A DNA stretch of 46,744 bases from assembly GCA_045594545.1 (NCBI GenBank), contig JAZNYQ010000107.1, forward strand, positions 1 through 46,744. The letters run 5' to 3'. Below the pieces are notes generated by a model, which was not told where the DNA came from, did no database searches, and was given only the letters and a program-made list of their open reading frames with translations. Origin of the DNA: CAKSHC01 sp045594545 (lineage in GTDB: Bacteria > Bacillota > Clostridia > Oscillospirales > UMGS1783). A program made the translations under genes and the position numbers. Shown here piece after piece: positions 38,482 to 46,316 of the stretch. How positions within the stretch are numbered: the stretch's first letter is position 1; each line of letters begins with the position of its first letter.

Positions 38482-39852
38482 ATGATCGGCATTACACAAT
38501 GGAATCAAACTCCCTATGTGCCCTATACTGAACCAGCTATCAAGAGGGAGTTATTTATCACGCAAATTTTACCGCAGGCAGATGGATTCACTGTTAATTT
38601 TCAGGATGTTGATGAAGAACCGCATCGGTTACGTTATCGAAGACGTGGATGTGAAGAGTGGTTGGAAAGTGAATCTTTTTGCGTGGAGGGATTGTGCGAA
38701 GATACGGATTACGAGGTGGCTGTTGTACGCAAAAACGGCGAGAGCACGTCAATACGCTTGGTTCATACCTTTCAGCCGAAAGGGGCTATCGTAAACTACC
38801 TGCATCCGGAGGATACAACCTACTGTTTTTCGGGGAGGTTTCTGTGCTCTCCCTCTCTATGCCTGTTGCCTTCCGGAAAACTTCTGGCAGGTATGGATTT
38901 ATTTGGGCACAAAACCTCTCAAAACCTGACATTGCTTTTCACTTCGGAGGATAAGGGGCAAACATGGCAGTATTTAACTGACTTGCAGCCTTGTTTTTGG
39001 GGGAAACCGTTTGTGCACAGAGGGCGACTGTATATGCTTGGCATGAGCTGTGAATATGGGGATTTGCTTATCGGTGTTTCGGATGATGAGGGGGCAACAT
39101 GGTCACCTCCGGTTCGGCTCTTTTCTGGCACAAATGCCCAGGAGCGTGGGTGGCATAAAGCACCTATGCCTATCATTGAACATGAGAATATGCTTTATAC
39201 GGCCATTGATTATGGGTCTTGGCGATATGGTGGCCATGCAAGTTGTATCGCATCCTGCGCATCGGATACTGATTTGCTGGATCCAAAAAATTGGCATATG
39301 ACAACCCCGTTATCTTTTGATGCGCAATGGTCAGGATTGCCAGAAGGGAAGATGGACGGATTGCTGGAAGGAAATGCAGTGGTGGCTGATGATGGAAGTA
39401 TACAAAATATTTTACGGCTTCAGCAACAGCAGGCCAATCCATCATATGGTACGGCAGTGGCATTACGCATGATCAATCGAGATGATCCTCTGGAATTTGA
39501 GAGTGCTTTTTGTTTTCCATTGGGTGCTTCATCAAAATTTGTTATTCAAAAAATGAAAAATACATATGTGGCTATTGGTAATGAACCGCATATGCTGGAA
39601 GCTCCGGGGGCACGTAATTTGCTCTCAGTTGCTGTATCGAACAATCTAAGAGACTGGGAAATTGTGGAGAGAGTGGTAGACGGACGAGATTACGATTATC
39701 GGAAGGTAGCCTTCCAGTATCCGGATATGGCTCTGGTAGGGGCAGATTTGATTATTCTGTCGCGCACATCCTGGGGTGGGGCATCCACCTTTCATGACAG
39801 CAATATGATCACCTGTCATTGTATTGAAAATTTCGAAAAACATATTACGTAA
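38482..39852 (+). CDS. Sialidase-fold (BNR/Asp-box) protein, cytoplasmic
   Basis: This 456-residue protein begins with a short Fn3-like region (~20-95) and continues as a six-bladed beta-propeller-like domain. Asp-box motifs SEDKGQTW (~residue 152) and SDDEGATWSPP (~199) are visible, and a later GWHKAPMPIIEH segment fits the propeller. Arg residues that could bind a carboxylate are scattered, but I cannot identify a full sialidase triad. No signal peptide is present. Related families include exo-sialidases and other exo-glycosidases that act on uronate- or galactose-containing glycans. GAGGGATAGTT precedes the ATG. It lies before and close to the GH38 gene, with only 19 bp between them. Confidence 0.7.
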   Translation: MIGITQWNQTPYVPYTEPAIKRELFITQILPQADGFTVNFQDVDEEPHRLRYRRRGCEEWLESESFCVEGLCEDTDYEVAVVRKNGESTSIRLVHTFQPKGAIVNYLHPEDTTYCFSGRFLCSPSLCLLPSGKLLAGMDLFGHKTSQNLTLLFTSEDKGQTWQYLTDLQPCFWGKPFVHRGRLYMLGMSCEYGDLLIGVSDDEGATWSPPVRLFSGTNAQERGWHKAPMPIIEHENMLYTAIDYGSWRYGGHASCIASCASDTDLLDPKNWHMTTPLSFDAQWSGLPEGKMDGLLEGNAVVADDGSIQNILRLQQQQANPSYGTAVALRMINRDDPLEFESAFCFPLGASSKFVIQKMKNTYVAIGNEPHMLEAPGARNLLSVAVSNNLRDWEIVERVVDGRDYDYRKVAFQYPDMALVGADLIILSRTSWGGASTFHDSNMITCHCIENFEKHIT

Positions 39853-39871
39853 GAACAAAAGGAGATATAAT

Positions 39872-42800
39872 ATGGGAACGGCAGTGCCGGTAAACCTGAA
39901 ACGCATCCATAATCTATGTAAAGAGTTGAGTAACCGTTCTCGCGATGCGATTGCCAAGGTGGAAAATATAGAATATGTGTCATGTGGATATAAAACAGAT
40001 AACAATCCACCGGAAAGCGGTTGGGTGCCGATCTCGTATCTTACTAAATCCGATGAGCATTTTTGGCTGCATGCAGCCCTTTTGATCCCGACAGGTCAAC
40101 AGGGGAAACGTTATCTTTTAGCGGTGGATACCACGATGAATGGATGGGCAGCCACAAATCCACAAGGATTGATTTATCTTGACGGATATATGGCTTGTGG
40201 TTTGGATACCAATCATACAGAGGTGACTGTTGAAGCGGGTAAGGAGTACAACCTTCATATTTATTTCTATACTGGCGACATCAAGCACCCTATACTTCCC
40301 GCCATTCAAATTGTAGAGGAGGATATCGCTACACGAGATCTTTTCTATGATTTTAAGGTACCCTTGGATGCACTGATGGCTCTCAATGAAAACACATCAG
40401 AATATCAGAATATTCTGTCTTTGCTTGAGCAAGCGGCGAATATTCTGGACCTTCGCACAACAGGAGAGGCATTTTATGCTTCTGTTTTGGCTTGCCGGGA
40501 ATTTTTGGATCGAGAATTCTACAATGGGCTATGTTCGGTTGAGGGGAAGCCTGTCGTACATGGGATCGGTCATACCCATATTGACGTTGAGTGGCTATGG
40601 CACCGCAAACAAACCAGAGAAAAGGTTCAACGTTCTTTTTCTACGGCTATAGCCTTGATGAAGGAATATCCAGAGTATAAGTTCACCATGACACAGCCGG
40701 AACTTTATCGGTATCTCAAGGAAGAAGCACCTGAAAAATACGAGGAAATCAAAGATCGCATAGCGGAAGGGCAATGGGAACCGGAAGGCGCTATGTGGGT
40801 GGAATGTGATTGTAATCTTACCTCTGGCGAGAGTCTGGTTCGTCAAATTCTTCAGGGGAAGAAATTCTTTAAAGAGGAATTCGGTGTTGATTGTAGGATT
40901 CTATTTCTTCCCGACGTTTTTGGGTATAGTGCGGCTCTTCCTCAGATATTGAAGAAGAGTGGAATAGATTATTTCATTACCTCCAAAATCAGTTGGTCGG
41001 ATACGAATCAGATGCCGGTTGACTCTTTTGTTTGGGAGGGCATAGATGGTACTAAGATCTATTCTACGTTTATTACAACATGGAAGAGTCTCCCTGATCA
41101 TGCCACGCAAAATCGTACGGATTATGTTGGTCACATGACGCCGTCTGAGATTTTGGGTACGTGGGATCGCTACCAACAAAAACCGTTTAACGATCAGGTT
41201 CTAACCACCTATGGTTACGGAGATGGAGGCGGTGGTCCGACAAGGGAGATGCTGGAATATCAGCGACGTATGGCCAAAGGCATTCCCGGTATCCCTGTGG
41301 TAAAACCGGATTTTCTTCTGCCCACTTTGCAGGCTGCCGAGGCCAAATTCATGGAAAATTGCAAAAAATTGCGACGCACGCCATCCTGGGTAGGTGAATT
41401 GTATCTGGAGATTCATCGAGGCACCTATACCTCGATTGCCAAGATCAAAAAGAATAATCGTCTGGCTGAACAAATGCTTCAAAAAGCGGAGGCATTTTCA
41501 TTCATAGACCATTACTTCGGTGGTTCGTATGATTCAGATGGGTTATATAGTGCTTGGCGCAAGACGCTTCATAATCAATTTCATGACATTCTCCCTGGGT
41601 CTTCGATTCACGATGTCTATGAGGGAACGGATAAAGACTATAATGCCCTGTTTTGTTACGGTTATCCGGTTATTGAGGGGAAACTGTCGAGTTTGGCGGC
41701 TCGAATTAAGACCGATGGTGGTCTTTTGGTGGCGAATTCTCTTGGTTTTGCTCGAGGAGGTCAAGTGAAGGTTGACGGACAAACGGTTGAACTTTCAGAT
41801 GAAATTCCTGCATTTGGGTGGAAGGTTGTCAAACCTGCAGTCTCAAATCGAGTAAGCATTGATGGGCTTCGGATTGAAAATGATTTCTATGTGGCTGAAT
41901 TTGATCAGTCTGGTGCGATTCTCTCGCTCTACGATAAGCAATTTATGCGCATGGTGAATGAGGAGGGGAAGAAACTCAACGCCTTTATTTCCTTTGATGA
42001 TCACCCGTATGCCTATGATGCGTGGGAGCTTTCGCCCTATTACAAATATAATCCGTACCCCATTGATGATAAGGCAGAGATTACACCCGTCATAGATGGA
42101 AGTCGTAGCGGTTTTAGGGTGGTTAAATCCTACATGAACTCTACGTTAACTCAGCATATATGGTTTTATTCTCATTCTCGTCGTATTGACTTTGATACAG
42201 AGATTGACTGGCATCAGGATCATCAGGTATTAAAAGTATTTTTCCCCTTTGATGTGCACACCGATCAGGCGCTATTTGATGTCCAGTTTGGCCATTTAGC
42301 TCGTCCAACTCATGCCAGTACGTCTTGGGATGCCGCTAAGTTTGAGGTTTGCGGACAAAAGTGGGCAGATGTTTCGGAAAAGGGTTACGGTGTAGCGCTT
42401 CTCAATAATTGTAAGTATGGGCATAGCGTAGAGGGAGGCACTCTTTCCTTGACCTGTCTTAAGTGTGCTACCTATCCAGATCCTACTGCGGATCAGGGGC
42501 TGCATAACTTCTCATATTCGCTTTTGCCACATGGGGGAGATTTGTTTGATGCCGGCATAATTAAGGAATCCTATGCCTTTAATCAGCCTCTGGATGTGAT
42601 TGCAATGGAAAAACAAGGTGGAGATTTGCCGGATAATTTTTCGCTGGTAACCTGTGATGCACCTAACGTTATTGTGGAAACGGTTAAGAGGGCGGAAGAC
42701 AGTGAAGATATGATTGTGCGTATGTATGAGTCGTGGAATAGCAAGTGCACGGCAGTTTTAACGGTGCCTTCTGGGTTCACTGGAGCAAAATTAGTCAATC

Positions 42801-42904
42801 TGATGGAGGAAGAGATTGAGGATATTCCGTTGATTGACCACAAGATAACAATCCCACTACATAACTTTGAGATTGTTACGGTGAAGTTTATACGAAGGAC
42901 CTAA
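39872..42904 (+). CDS. Alpha-mannosidase, glycoside hydrolase family 38
   Basis: This 1010-residue cytoplasmic enzyme has an N-terminal domain (~1-240), a GH38 catalytic barrel with the Zn ligands in GHTHIDVEWLW, the nucleophile Asp348 in FLPDVFGYSA and a late Zn-ligand motif near FHDILPGSSIHDVYEGT, then the C-terminal beta domains (~660-1010). GH38 enzymes remove alpha-mannosyl residues. Together with beta-galactosidase and alpha-galactosidases this fits degradation of host or yeast glycans. The ATG at 39872 has AAAGGAG 7 bp upstream. An extension to 39824 overlaps the previous gene and has no ribosome site. It is last in the operon. Confidence 0.94.
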   Translation: MGTAVPVNLKRIHNLCKELSNRSRDAIAKVENIEYVSCGYKTDNNPPESGWVPISYLTKSDEHFWLHAALLIPTGQQGKRYLLAVDTTMNGWAATNPQGLIYLDGYMACGLDTNHTEVTVEAGKEYNLHIYFYTGDIKHPILPAIQIVEEDIATRDLFYDFKVPLDALMALNENTSEYQNILSLLEQAANILDLRTTGEAFYASVLACREFLDREFYNGLCSVEGKPVVHGIGHTHIDVEWLWHRKQTREKVQRSFSTAIALMKEYPEYKFTMTQPELYRYLKEEAPEKYEEIKDRIAEGQWEPEGAMWVECDCNLTSGESLVRQILQGKKFFKEEFGVDCRILFLPDVFGYSAALPQILKKSGIDYFITSKISWSDTNQMPVDSFVWEGIDGTKIYSTFITTWKSLPDHATQNRTDYVGHMTPSEILGTWDRYQQKPFNDQVLTTYGYGDGGGGPTREMLEYQRRMAKGIPGIPVVKPDFLLPTLQAAEAKFMENCKKLRRTPSWVGELYLEIHRGTYTSIAKIKKNNRLAEQMLQKAEAFSFIDHYFGGSYDSDGLYSAWRKTLHNQFHDILPGSSIHDVYEGTDKDYNALFCYGYPVIEGKLSSLAARIKTDGGLLVANSLGFARGGQVKVDGQTVELSDEIPAFGWKVVKPAVSNRVSIDGLRIENDFYVAEFDQSGAILSLYDKQFMRMVNEEGKKLNAFISFDDHPYAYDAWELSPYYKYNPYPIDDKAEITPVIDGSRSGFRVVKSYMNSTLTQHIWFYSHSRRIDFDTEIDWHQDHQVLKVFFPFDVHTDQALFDVQFGHLARPTHASTSWDAAKFEVCGQKWADVSEKGYGVALLNNCKYGHSVEGGTLSLTCLKCATYPDPTADQGLHNFSYSLLPHGGDLFDAGIIKESYAFNQPLDVIAMEKQGGDLPDNFSLVTCDAPNVIVETVKRAEDSEDMIVRMYESWNSKCTAVLTVPSGFTGAKLVNLMEEEIEDIPLIDHKITIPLHNFEIVTVKFIRRT

Positions 42905-42945
42905 AAGGAATAAATATGCAAACAGTGTAGATCCATGAATAGTAC

Positions 42946-42980
42946 AGGCACCCTCAAGACTTAACGTTTTGAGGGTGCCT
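42946..42980 (+). terminator. Terminator hairpin after the GH38 gene
   Basis: AGGCACCCTCAA (42946-42957) and TTGAGGGTGCCT (42969-42980) form a perfect 12-bp stem with an 11-nt loop. The following TATCGCCAGTTTT is only weakly T-rich. Between here and 43394 I see only the doubtful ORF listed next. Confidence 0.7.
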
Positions 42981-43152
42981 TATCGCCAGTTTTGAAAAGG
43001 TACGGTCTCTTTTGGAATAGTTGTTTATGTTGATTGGAGAACGGGCATTGAGAAGTAATGATTTTTCCAAGGGGATTTTTCTAGATTGGCTTTTTGCGAG
43101 AAGCGCATAGAAGAGTAATTGACGCAGGTACATTTTTAATTTGCATAAGAAT

Positions 43153-43371
43153 ATGTCGGCAAGTGCATTAGGTGAAAACCTAAAAATCTTACCGGAGGGT
43201 ATTGTTTATGAAGCAGATATACAAGTGAATAATTTCAAAAAAGATTTGCGATGTTTGATAAGCATTGTTCTTATATCGATGCCATTTTTTATAAATGAAT
43301 ATTTTAAGGATGAGAATATGAAAGGGCAATATGATGCACTATGTGAAAAATTTGCAAATATCTTTCAATAA
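43153..43371 (+). pseudogene. Possible 72-residue gene remnant
   Basis: An open frame starts MSASALGENLKILPEGIVYE and continues with a hydrophobic stretch CLISIVLISMPFFINEYF. There is no ribosome site, signal or recognisable domain, and no promoter directly upstream. It might be the tail of a lost gene. Low confidence. Confidence 0.2.
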
Positions 43372-43394
43372 TACTTTGTGGTATTGAATGTGTG

Positions 43395-43423
43395 TTGACG
43401 CAGAGGGATGACTGCGGTATAAT
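43395..43423 (+). promoter_or_regulatory. Strong promoter firing into repeat copy 2
   Basis: TTGACG (43395-43400), a 17-bp spacer and a perfect TATAAT (43418-43423). The predicted start at about 43430 begins GCAAGGTTG, complementary to CAACCTTGC (43499-43507), the left arm of the terminator in the repeat. A transcript of about 110 nt would therefore begin here and end at the hairpin near 43540. No ORF lies in it. Confidence 0.7.
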
Positions 43424-43429
43424 ATAGGT

Positions 43430-43540
43430 GCAAGGTTGATGATATGTGAAAGGGCAAAGCGCCTGATCATAAAAAGGGCAAAGTGAAATAACAAAAGACA
43501 ACCTTGCAAAGGAATTTGCAGGGTTGTGTTTTTATGCGCA
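43430..43540 (+). ncRNA. Candidate small RNA of about 110 nt
   Basis: It is defined by the promoter at 43395-43423 and the T-tailed hairpin ACAACCTTGCAAA/TTTGCAGGGTTGT. Two folds compete: 5'-GCAAGGUUG with CAACCUUGC, closing the whole RNA, or the terminator hairpin. A small GGC/GCC stem (GGCAAAGCGCC region) is kept in both repeat copies. I do not recognise the family. There is no downstream gene on this strand, so it is a free RNA rather than a leader. Confidence 0.45.
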
Positions 43541-43668
43541 AAGAGGGACGAAACGCCGTAAAATACGCATTTTTCGGTGAAGAGTTTGGAAAATATGAAT
43601 TTTCACAACTTTTTCAAAATGATAAACGACCTTGCCTTTATTTTTATACGTGACCTTGCCCCAGAACA
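43445..43668. repeat. Direct repeat copy 2 (224 bp) at the right edge of the island
   Basis: Same orientation and nearly the same sequence as 11964-12186, starting TGT and ending ACA. It is flanked by GATA on the left and CCGA on the right. CCGA also lies immediately left of copy 1. The two copies enclose about 31.3 kb of accessory DNA. The right side of the repeat has two GGCAAGGTC-type motifs when read on the minus strand. Confidence 0.85.
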
Positions 43669-43683
43669 CCGAATAAACAATAT

Positions 43684-43713
43684 ATCCCCACCGATTACTC
43701 GGTGGGGATTTTT
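43684..43713 (+). terminator. Strong hairpin next to the HTH gene
   Basis: ATCCCCACCGA (43684-43694) and TCGGTGGGGAT (43699-43709) form a perfect 11-bp stem with a 4-nt loop, followed by TTTT. It lies just beyond the stop codon of the leftward HTH gene. On that strand it is followed by the A/T-rich ATATTG, so termination is best for rightward transcripts. Confidence 0.7.
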
Positions 43714-43714
43714 G

Positions 43715-43957
43715 TTAGGATTCCTCTATATTTTCGCGATTGAATACATCGGAAGCGAAAAAGTCTTCCAGACTGATTTCTAAGCCGTCACAAATTTCAT
43801 AAATAATTCGGAGTTTCATGCTGGGATAGGAACACTTCATAATGGTGCTGAGCGTTGACTGCGGTACGCCCGTTTTCAGATATAATTGATATTGCGTGAG
43901 GTCGTGTTCTTTGCAGAGCTCCTTAATTCGATAGGCAACAGCCTCATTTAATTTCAT
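43715..43957 (-). CDS. XRE-family helix-turn-helix regulator
   Basis: This 80-residue protein is essentially one Cro/C1-type domain: LTQYQLYLKTGVPQSTLSTI as the helix-turn-helix, then IIYEICDGLEISLEDFFAS. GGAG lies 7 bp before the ATG. A TTCTATA-N7-TATAGAA palindrome upstream suggests autorepression. It sits immediately outside the right direct repeat and reads towards it. It could belong to the backbone or be the last gene of the mobile region. The target is unknown. Confidence 0.9.
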   Translation of the reverse strand: MKLNEAVAYRIKELCKEHDLTQYQLYLKTGVPQSTLSTIMKCSYPSMKLRIIYEICDGLEISLEDFFASDVFNRENIEES

Positions 43958-43988
43958 GATTTCACTCCATACTTCATTTACTCGATAA

Positions 43989-44009
43989 TTCTATAAACTC
44001 AGTATAGAA
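43989..44009. promoter_or_regulatory. Palindromic operator upstream of the HTH gene
   Basis: TTCTATA (43989-43995), a 7-nt spacer and TATAGAA (44003-44009) form a perfect 7-7-7 palindrome. On the minus strand it contains TAGAAT, a possible -10 of the HTH gene. A dimeric HTH regulator bound here would block its own promoter. Confidence 0.6.
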
Positions 44010-44037
44010 AAACATGGGCTCGAAATACTTCGGGTAC

Positions 44038-44066
44038 TTGATATTTTAAGGAATTTATGCTAAACT
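44038..44066 (+). promoter_or_regulatory. Promoter of the small Cys-rich gene
   Basis: TTGATA (44038-44043), a 17-bp spacer and TAAACT (44061-44066). Confidence 0.6.
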
Positions 44067-44084
44067 TTTTTCGAGGTGGTTTTT

Positions 44085-44258
44085 ATGGGGCAAATATCTT
44101 GTGAAAATAAATTTTGTATATATGAGAAACAGGGGAAGTGCATTTTGGAACGCATAGAGCTAGATATACAAGGGAGTTGCATGGAATGTATCTATATAAA
44201 TATTGAAGAAGATATATTGAATAAATTGAAAGATGACCTTTTAGAAAAGTGGATGTGA
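44085..44258 (+). CDS. Small Cys-rich conserved clostridial protein, unknown
   Basis: This 57-residue protein has four cysteines in the order C-x5-C-x7-C and then SCMECIY, a pattern that could bind one metal ion. Similar short proteins (CENKFCIYE...GKCIL...GxCxECIY) are familiar from Clostridia but have no assigned role. GAGGTGG lies 5 bp before the ATG at 44085. A GTG at 44076 lies inside the ribosome site and is rejected. It has its own promoter and no signal peptide. Confidence 0.7.
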   Translation: MGQISCENKFCIYEKQGKCILERIELDIQGSCMECIYINIEEDILNKLKDDLLEKWM

Positions 44259-44279
44259 GATACGGTCTGTTTTTCTATA

Positions 44280-44308
44280 TTGCTTTTGAGGAAAATTTGG
44301 TGTATGAT
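44280..44308 (+). promoter_or_regulatory. Promoter of the lipoprotein operon
   Basis: TTGCTT (44280-44285), a 17-bp spacer and TATGAT (44303-44308), followed by AGGAGGG and a GTG start. Confidence 0.65.
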
Positions 44309-44336
44309 GAAACTATAAAGATAGGAGGGATTTATT

Positions 44337-44903
44337 GTGAGAAAAATTGGTGCCATGGCCATTTGTCTGATGCTGGTGTTGAGTTTGGCGGCTTGTAAGA
44401 TGCCGCAGATCCAGTTACCCGATCTTGACCTTGGGAATGATGGGAATGCGAATGTGGATATTCCGGCGGCCTCGCAGGTGGAAGAGTCTTCACAGCCGGA
44501 TACGCAGGAAGAGCCGACCCCGTTTCTGGAAACGGTGGCCGGGATCTGGATCGCCGAGGGTTCGGTCAGTCATTTGTATGACGAAGAGTATACCTTTTCT
44601 TTCTGTTCGATCTCACAAGAGATCCTCGGCAGCGGGGTCTATCCCGGCGGAGCCGACCGTCCGGCTAAGATCACAGATTGTAAGGCCGCCGGAGAAAATG
44701 TGTATGAACTGAGTCTGCTTTATGAAGCGGGTGAGTATATGGGCGATGTTCTGCCTGAAGAGCACGCCACCCTTACCGTCACCATGGTGGAAGAGGGGAA
44801 GATCTCCATGCGTTTTGATTTGAATGAATCGTACCTCTATCAATATGCGGGCGCCGATCTCGATCAGGCCAAACAAGTCGCCGCGCAGATGGTTGCGCAA
44901 TAA
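44337..44903 (+). CDS. Putative lipoprotein
   Basis: This 188-residue protein starts at GTG with AGGAGGG 7 bp upstream. The signal is followed by a lipobox LAAC (Cys20), so the mature protein is membrane-anchored on the outside. A Ser/Gln/Pro/Glu-rich linker (~30-60) leads to a beta-rich domain of about 125 residues (FLETVAGIWIAEGSVSH; YTFSFCSISQEIL) resembling lipocalin-like or META-like folds. I do not recognise a family. It is followed 9 bp later by a cytoplasmic partner gene, probably in the same operon. Confidence 0.75.
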   Translation: MRKIGAMAICLMLVLSLAACKMPQIQLPDLDLGNDGNANVDIPAASQVEESSQPDTQEEPTPFLETVAGIWIAEGSVSHLYDEEYTFSFCSISQEILGSGVYPGGADRPAKITDCKAAGENVYELSLLYEAGEYMGDVLPEEHATLTVTMVEEGKISMRFDLNESYLYQYAGADLDQAKQVAAQMVAQ

Positions 44904-44912
44904 AGGAGAATT

Positions 44913-45401
44913 ATGGACGAGAATATTAAAGTTTGCGTGCAGTCCAGAACCGATTTTTTTGAGAAATACTGCGACGTGCCGCCGCAGGCTCAGACTGATG
45001 TCGATGCCTTTATTTTGGCGGTGACTGATTTAGGGGAAATGGCGACGGATGCGATGGACTTTGAAGCCAAATTTGCCAACGGAGGATATCAGGAACGCTT
45101 TAATGAGTTGGTCACCCGATGCACTCCGAAAGCCTATACGATGACGGCGGAGGATAAAGCGTATTCCAAACAAGTCGCAAAAGAGATTTTCAAAGAGGAT
45201 CGATCCCGCATCATGAAAGAATCGGCAGAAGATATCGTGGATCATGCCTCGGTCGCGTTGGAGGAGGAATGGATCGCTCAGCGCCGTCGGGTTATGGTCG
45301 ATGCCGGCGTATATGATGAGTATACCCGCGCCACCAACGTGATGGATATGGCGGCCGATGCCGGCGGATTTCTCAAAGGACTTTTCAAAAAGAAGAAATA
45401 A
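44913..45401 (+). CDS. Hypothetical cytoplasmic alpha-helical protein
   Basis: This 162-residue protein starts with AAGGAG 7 bp before the ATG and lies 9 bp after the lipoprotein gene. The sequence is mostly amphipathic helix, rich in Ala, Glu, Asp and Met, and ends with a Lys-rich tail (GLFKKKK). No signal peptide or known motif is seen. Codon use resembles the backbone. A terminator follows, shared with the convergent gene. Function unknown. Confidence 0.75.
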   Translation: MDENIKVCVQSRTDFFEKYCDVPPQAQTDVDAFILAVTDLGEMATDAMDFEAKFANGGYQERFNELVTRCTPKAYTMTAEDKAYSKQVAKEIFKEDRSRIMKESAEDIVDHASVALEEEWIAQRRRVMVDAGVYDEYTRATNVMDMAADAGGFLKGLFKKKK

Positions 45402-45403
45402 AA

Positions 45404-45430
45404 AATGCCCTGCCGTTTTGGCAGGGCTTT
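45404..45430 (+). terminator. Terminator between convergent genes
   Basis: GCCCTGCC and GGCAGGGC flank a short loop and are followed by TTTTG. On the minus strand the stem is followed by ATTTTTT, so it can serve both genes. Confidence 0.88.
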
Positions 45431-45443
45431 TGTGTACCTTTGT

Positions 45444-46151
45444 TTAGTCTTTAAAGAAGTTGGCGGCGGCAAAGAAGGTGGCTACACGGGTTTGTGCATT
45501 GATAGCCGCGGTGTTCTGTTCGATCATATCCAGATATTCGCTCATTTCGCTGCGCTCGGCATCGTCGATAAGCAGGTTAATGGCTTCCTTGATGGTGTCG
45601 GCACGGCCCGACTGCAGAACGCCCAGAATGATCTCAAGAATTTCGGGATTGGTATACTCGGGACCGACGGGGCAGTTGGGGTAAGCCACATAGTGGTTCG
45701 CCAGTTCTTCGGAGAGGCGGGCGTATTCCTGCTGGAAGTAGGCGTAGTTCTTGCGGTTCTTGACCTTCATCATGATACCGCCGAAGATCATGGCACCGCC
45801 GGGCACAACAAAGGCAATCAGAGAGCCGAGAAAGGCCTCTTCGCCTGCCAGACAGCAGAGCAGGCCGACGGTGGCGATGATGATACCCCATACCAGAAGG
45901 GAACCTTTGGCACCCTTGGCATAGTGGTTGACCAGTTCGCACACATAGTCATATTCGGTAAATTCATCTCGTTTTTGATTGAAGTGGTTCAATGCCTGGC
46001 TCAGAGCCGAGATCTCGCTCTGGCGTACCGCTTGCTTCTGGGCTTGAAAATCCATTACGGGAGCGGGAGTTATATTGGTCGTGCTTTTTCCGCAGACGGA
46101 ACAGAAAGCCGAGCCGTCAGCAATTTGTTGGCCGCAATTGGGACAAAACAT
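45444..46151 (-). CDS. Zinc-ribbon membrane protein
   Basis: This 235-residue protein has an N-terminal zinc ribbon (MFCPNCGQQIADGSAFCSVCG, first 20 or so residues, CxxC...CxxC), a helical linker, and two transmembrane helices in the middle (SLLVWGIIIATVGLLCCLAG and LIAFVVPGGAMIFGGIMM). A cytoplasmic helical tail follows. The ATG at 46151 has GGAGG 8 bp upstream. An in-frame ATG at 46169 lies before that site and is rejected. Proteins with this layout are widespread in Firmicutes and mostly uncharacterised. Confidence 0.85.
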   Translation of the reverse strand: MFCPNCGQQIADGSAFCSVCGKSTTNITPAPVMDFQAQKQAVRQSEISALSQALNHFNQKRDEFTEYDYVCELVNHYAKGAKGSLLVWGIIIATVGLLCCLAGEEAFLGSLIAFVVPGGAMIFGGIMMKVKNRKNYAYFQQEYARLSEELANHYVAYPNCPVGPEYTNPEILEIILGVLQSGRADTIKEAINLLIDDAERSEMSEYLDMIEQNTAAINAQTRVATFFAAANFFKD

Positions 46152-46264
46152 AATGAGATCCTCCTTCATATTTCCTCTTCTGTATTATAGCATTGAGGAT
46201 ATGGATTTGCAATGTTTTTGTCAAAATTTGTTCATATTTAGCGCAAAAAGAGTGCAAAAAAGTA

Positions 46265-46293
46265 TTGGCAAATACCCCAAATCATGGTAAAAT
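46265..46293 (+). promoter_or_regulatory. Promoter of the small membrane protein gene
   Basis: TTGGCA (46265-46270), a 17-bp spacer and TAAAAT (46288-46293). Confidence 0.75.
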
Positions 46294-46316
46294 GAAGAAA
46301 AAAGGAGGGTTATCTT

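Noticed and set aside
43126..43140. ACATTTTT at 43129 as the far end of the Tn7-like element (matching TTTTT near 12195)
   Set aside because: No inverted GTTTTTGGGAA-type site lies next to it and a T-run match is weak evidence.
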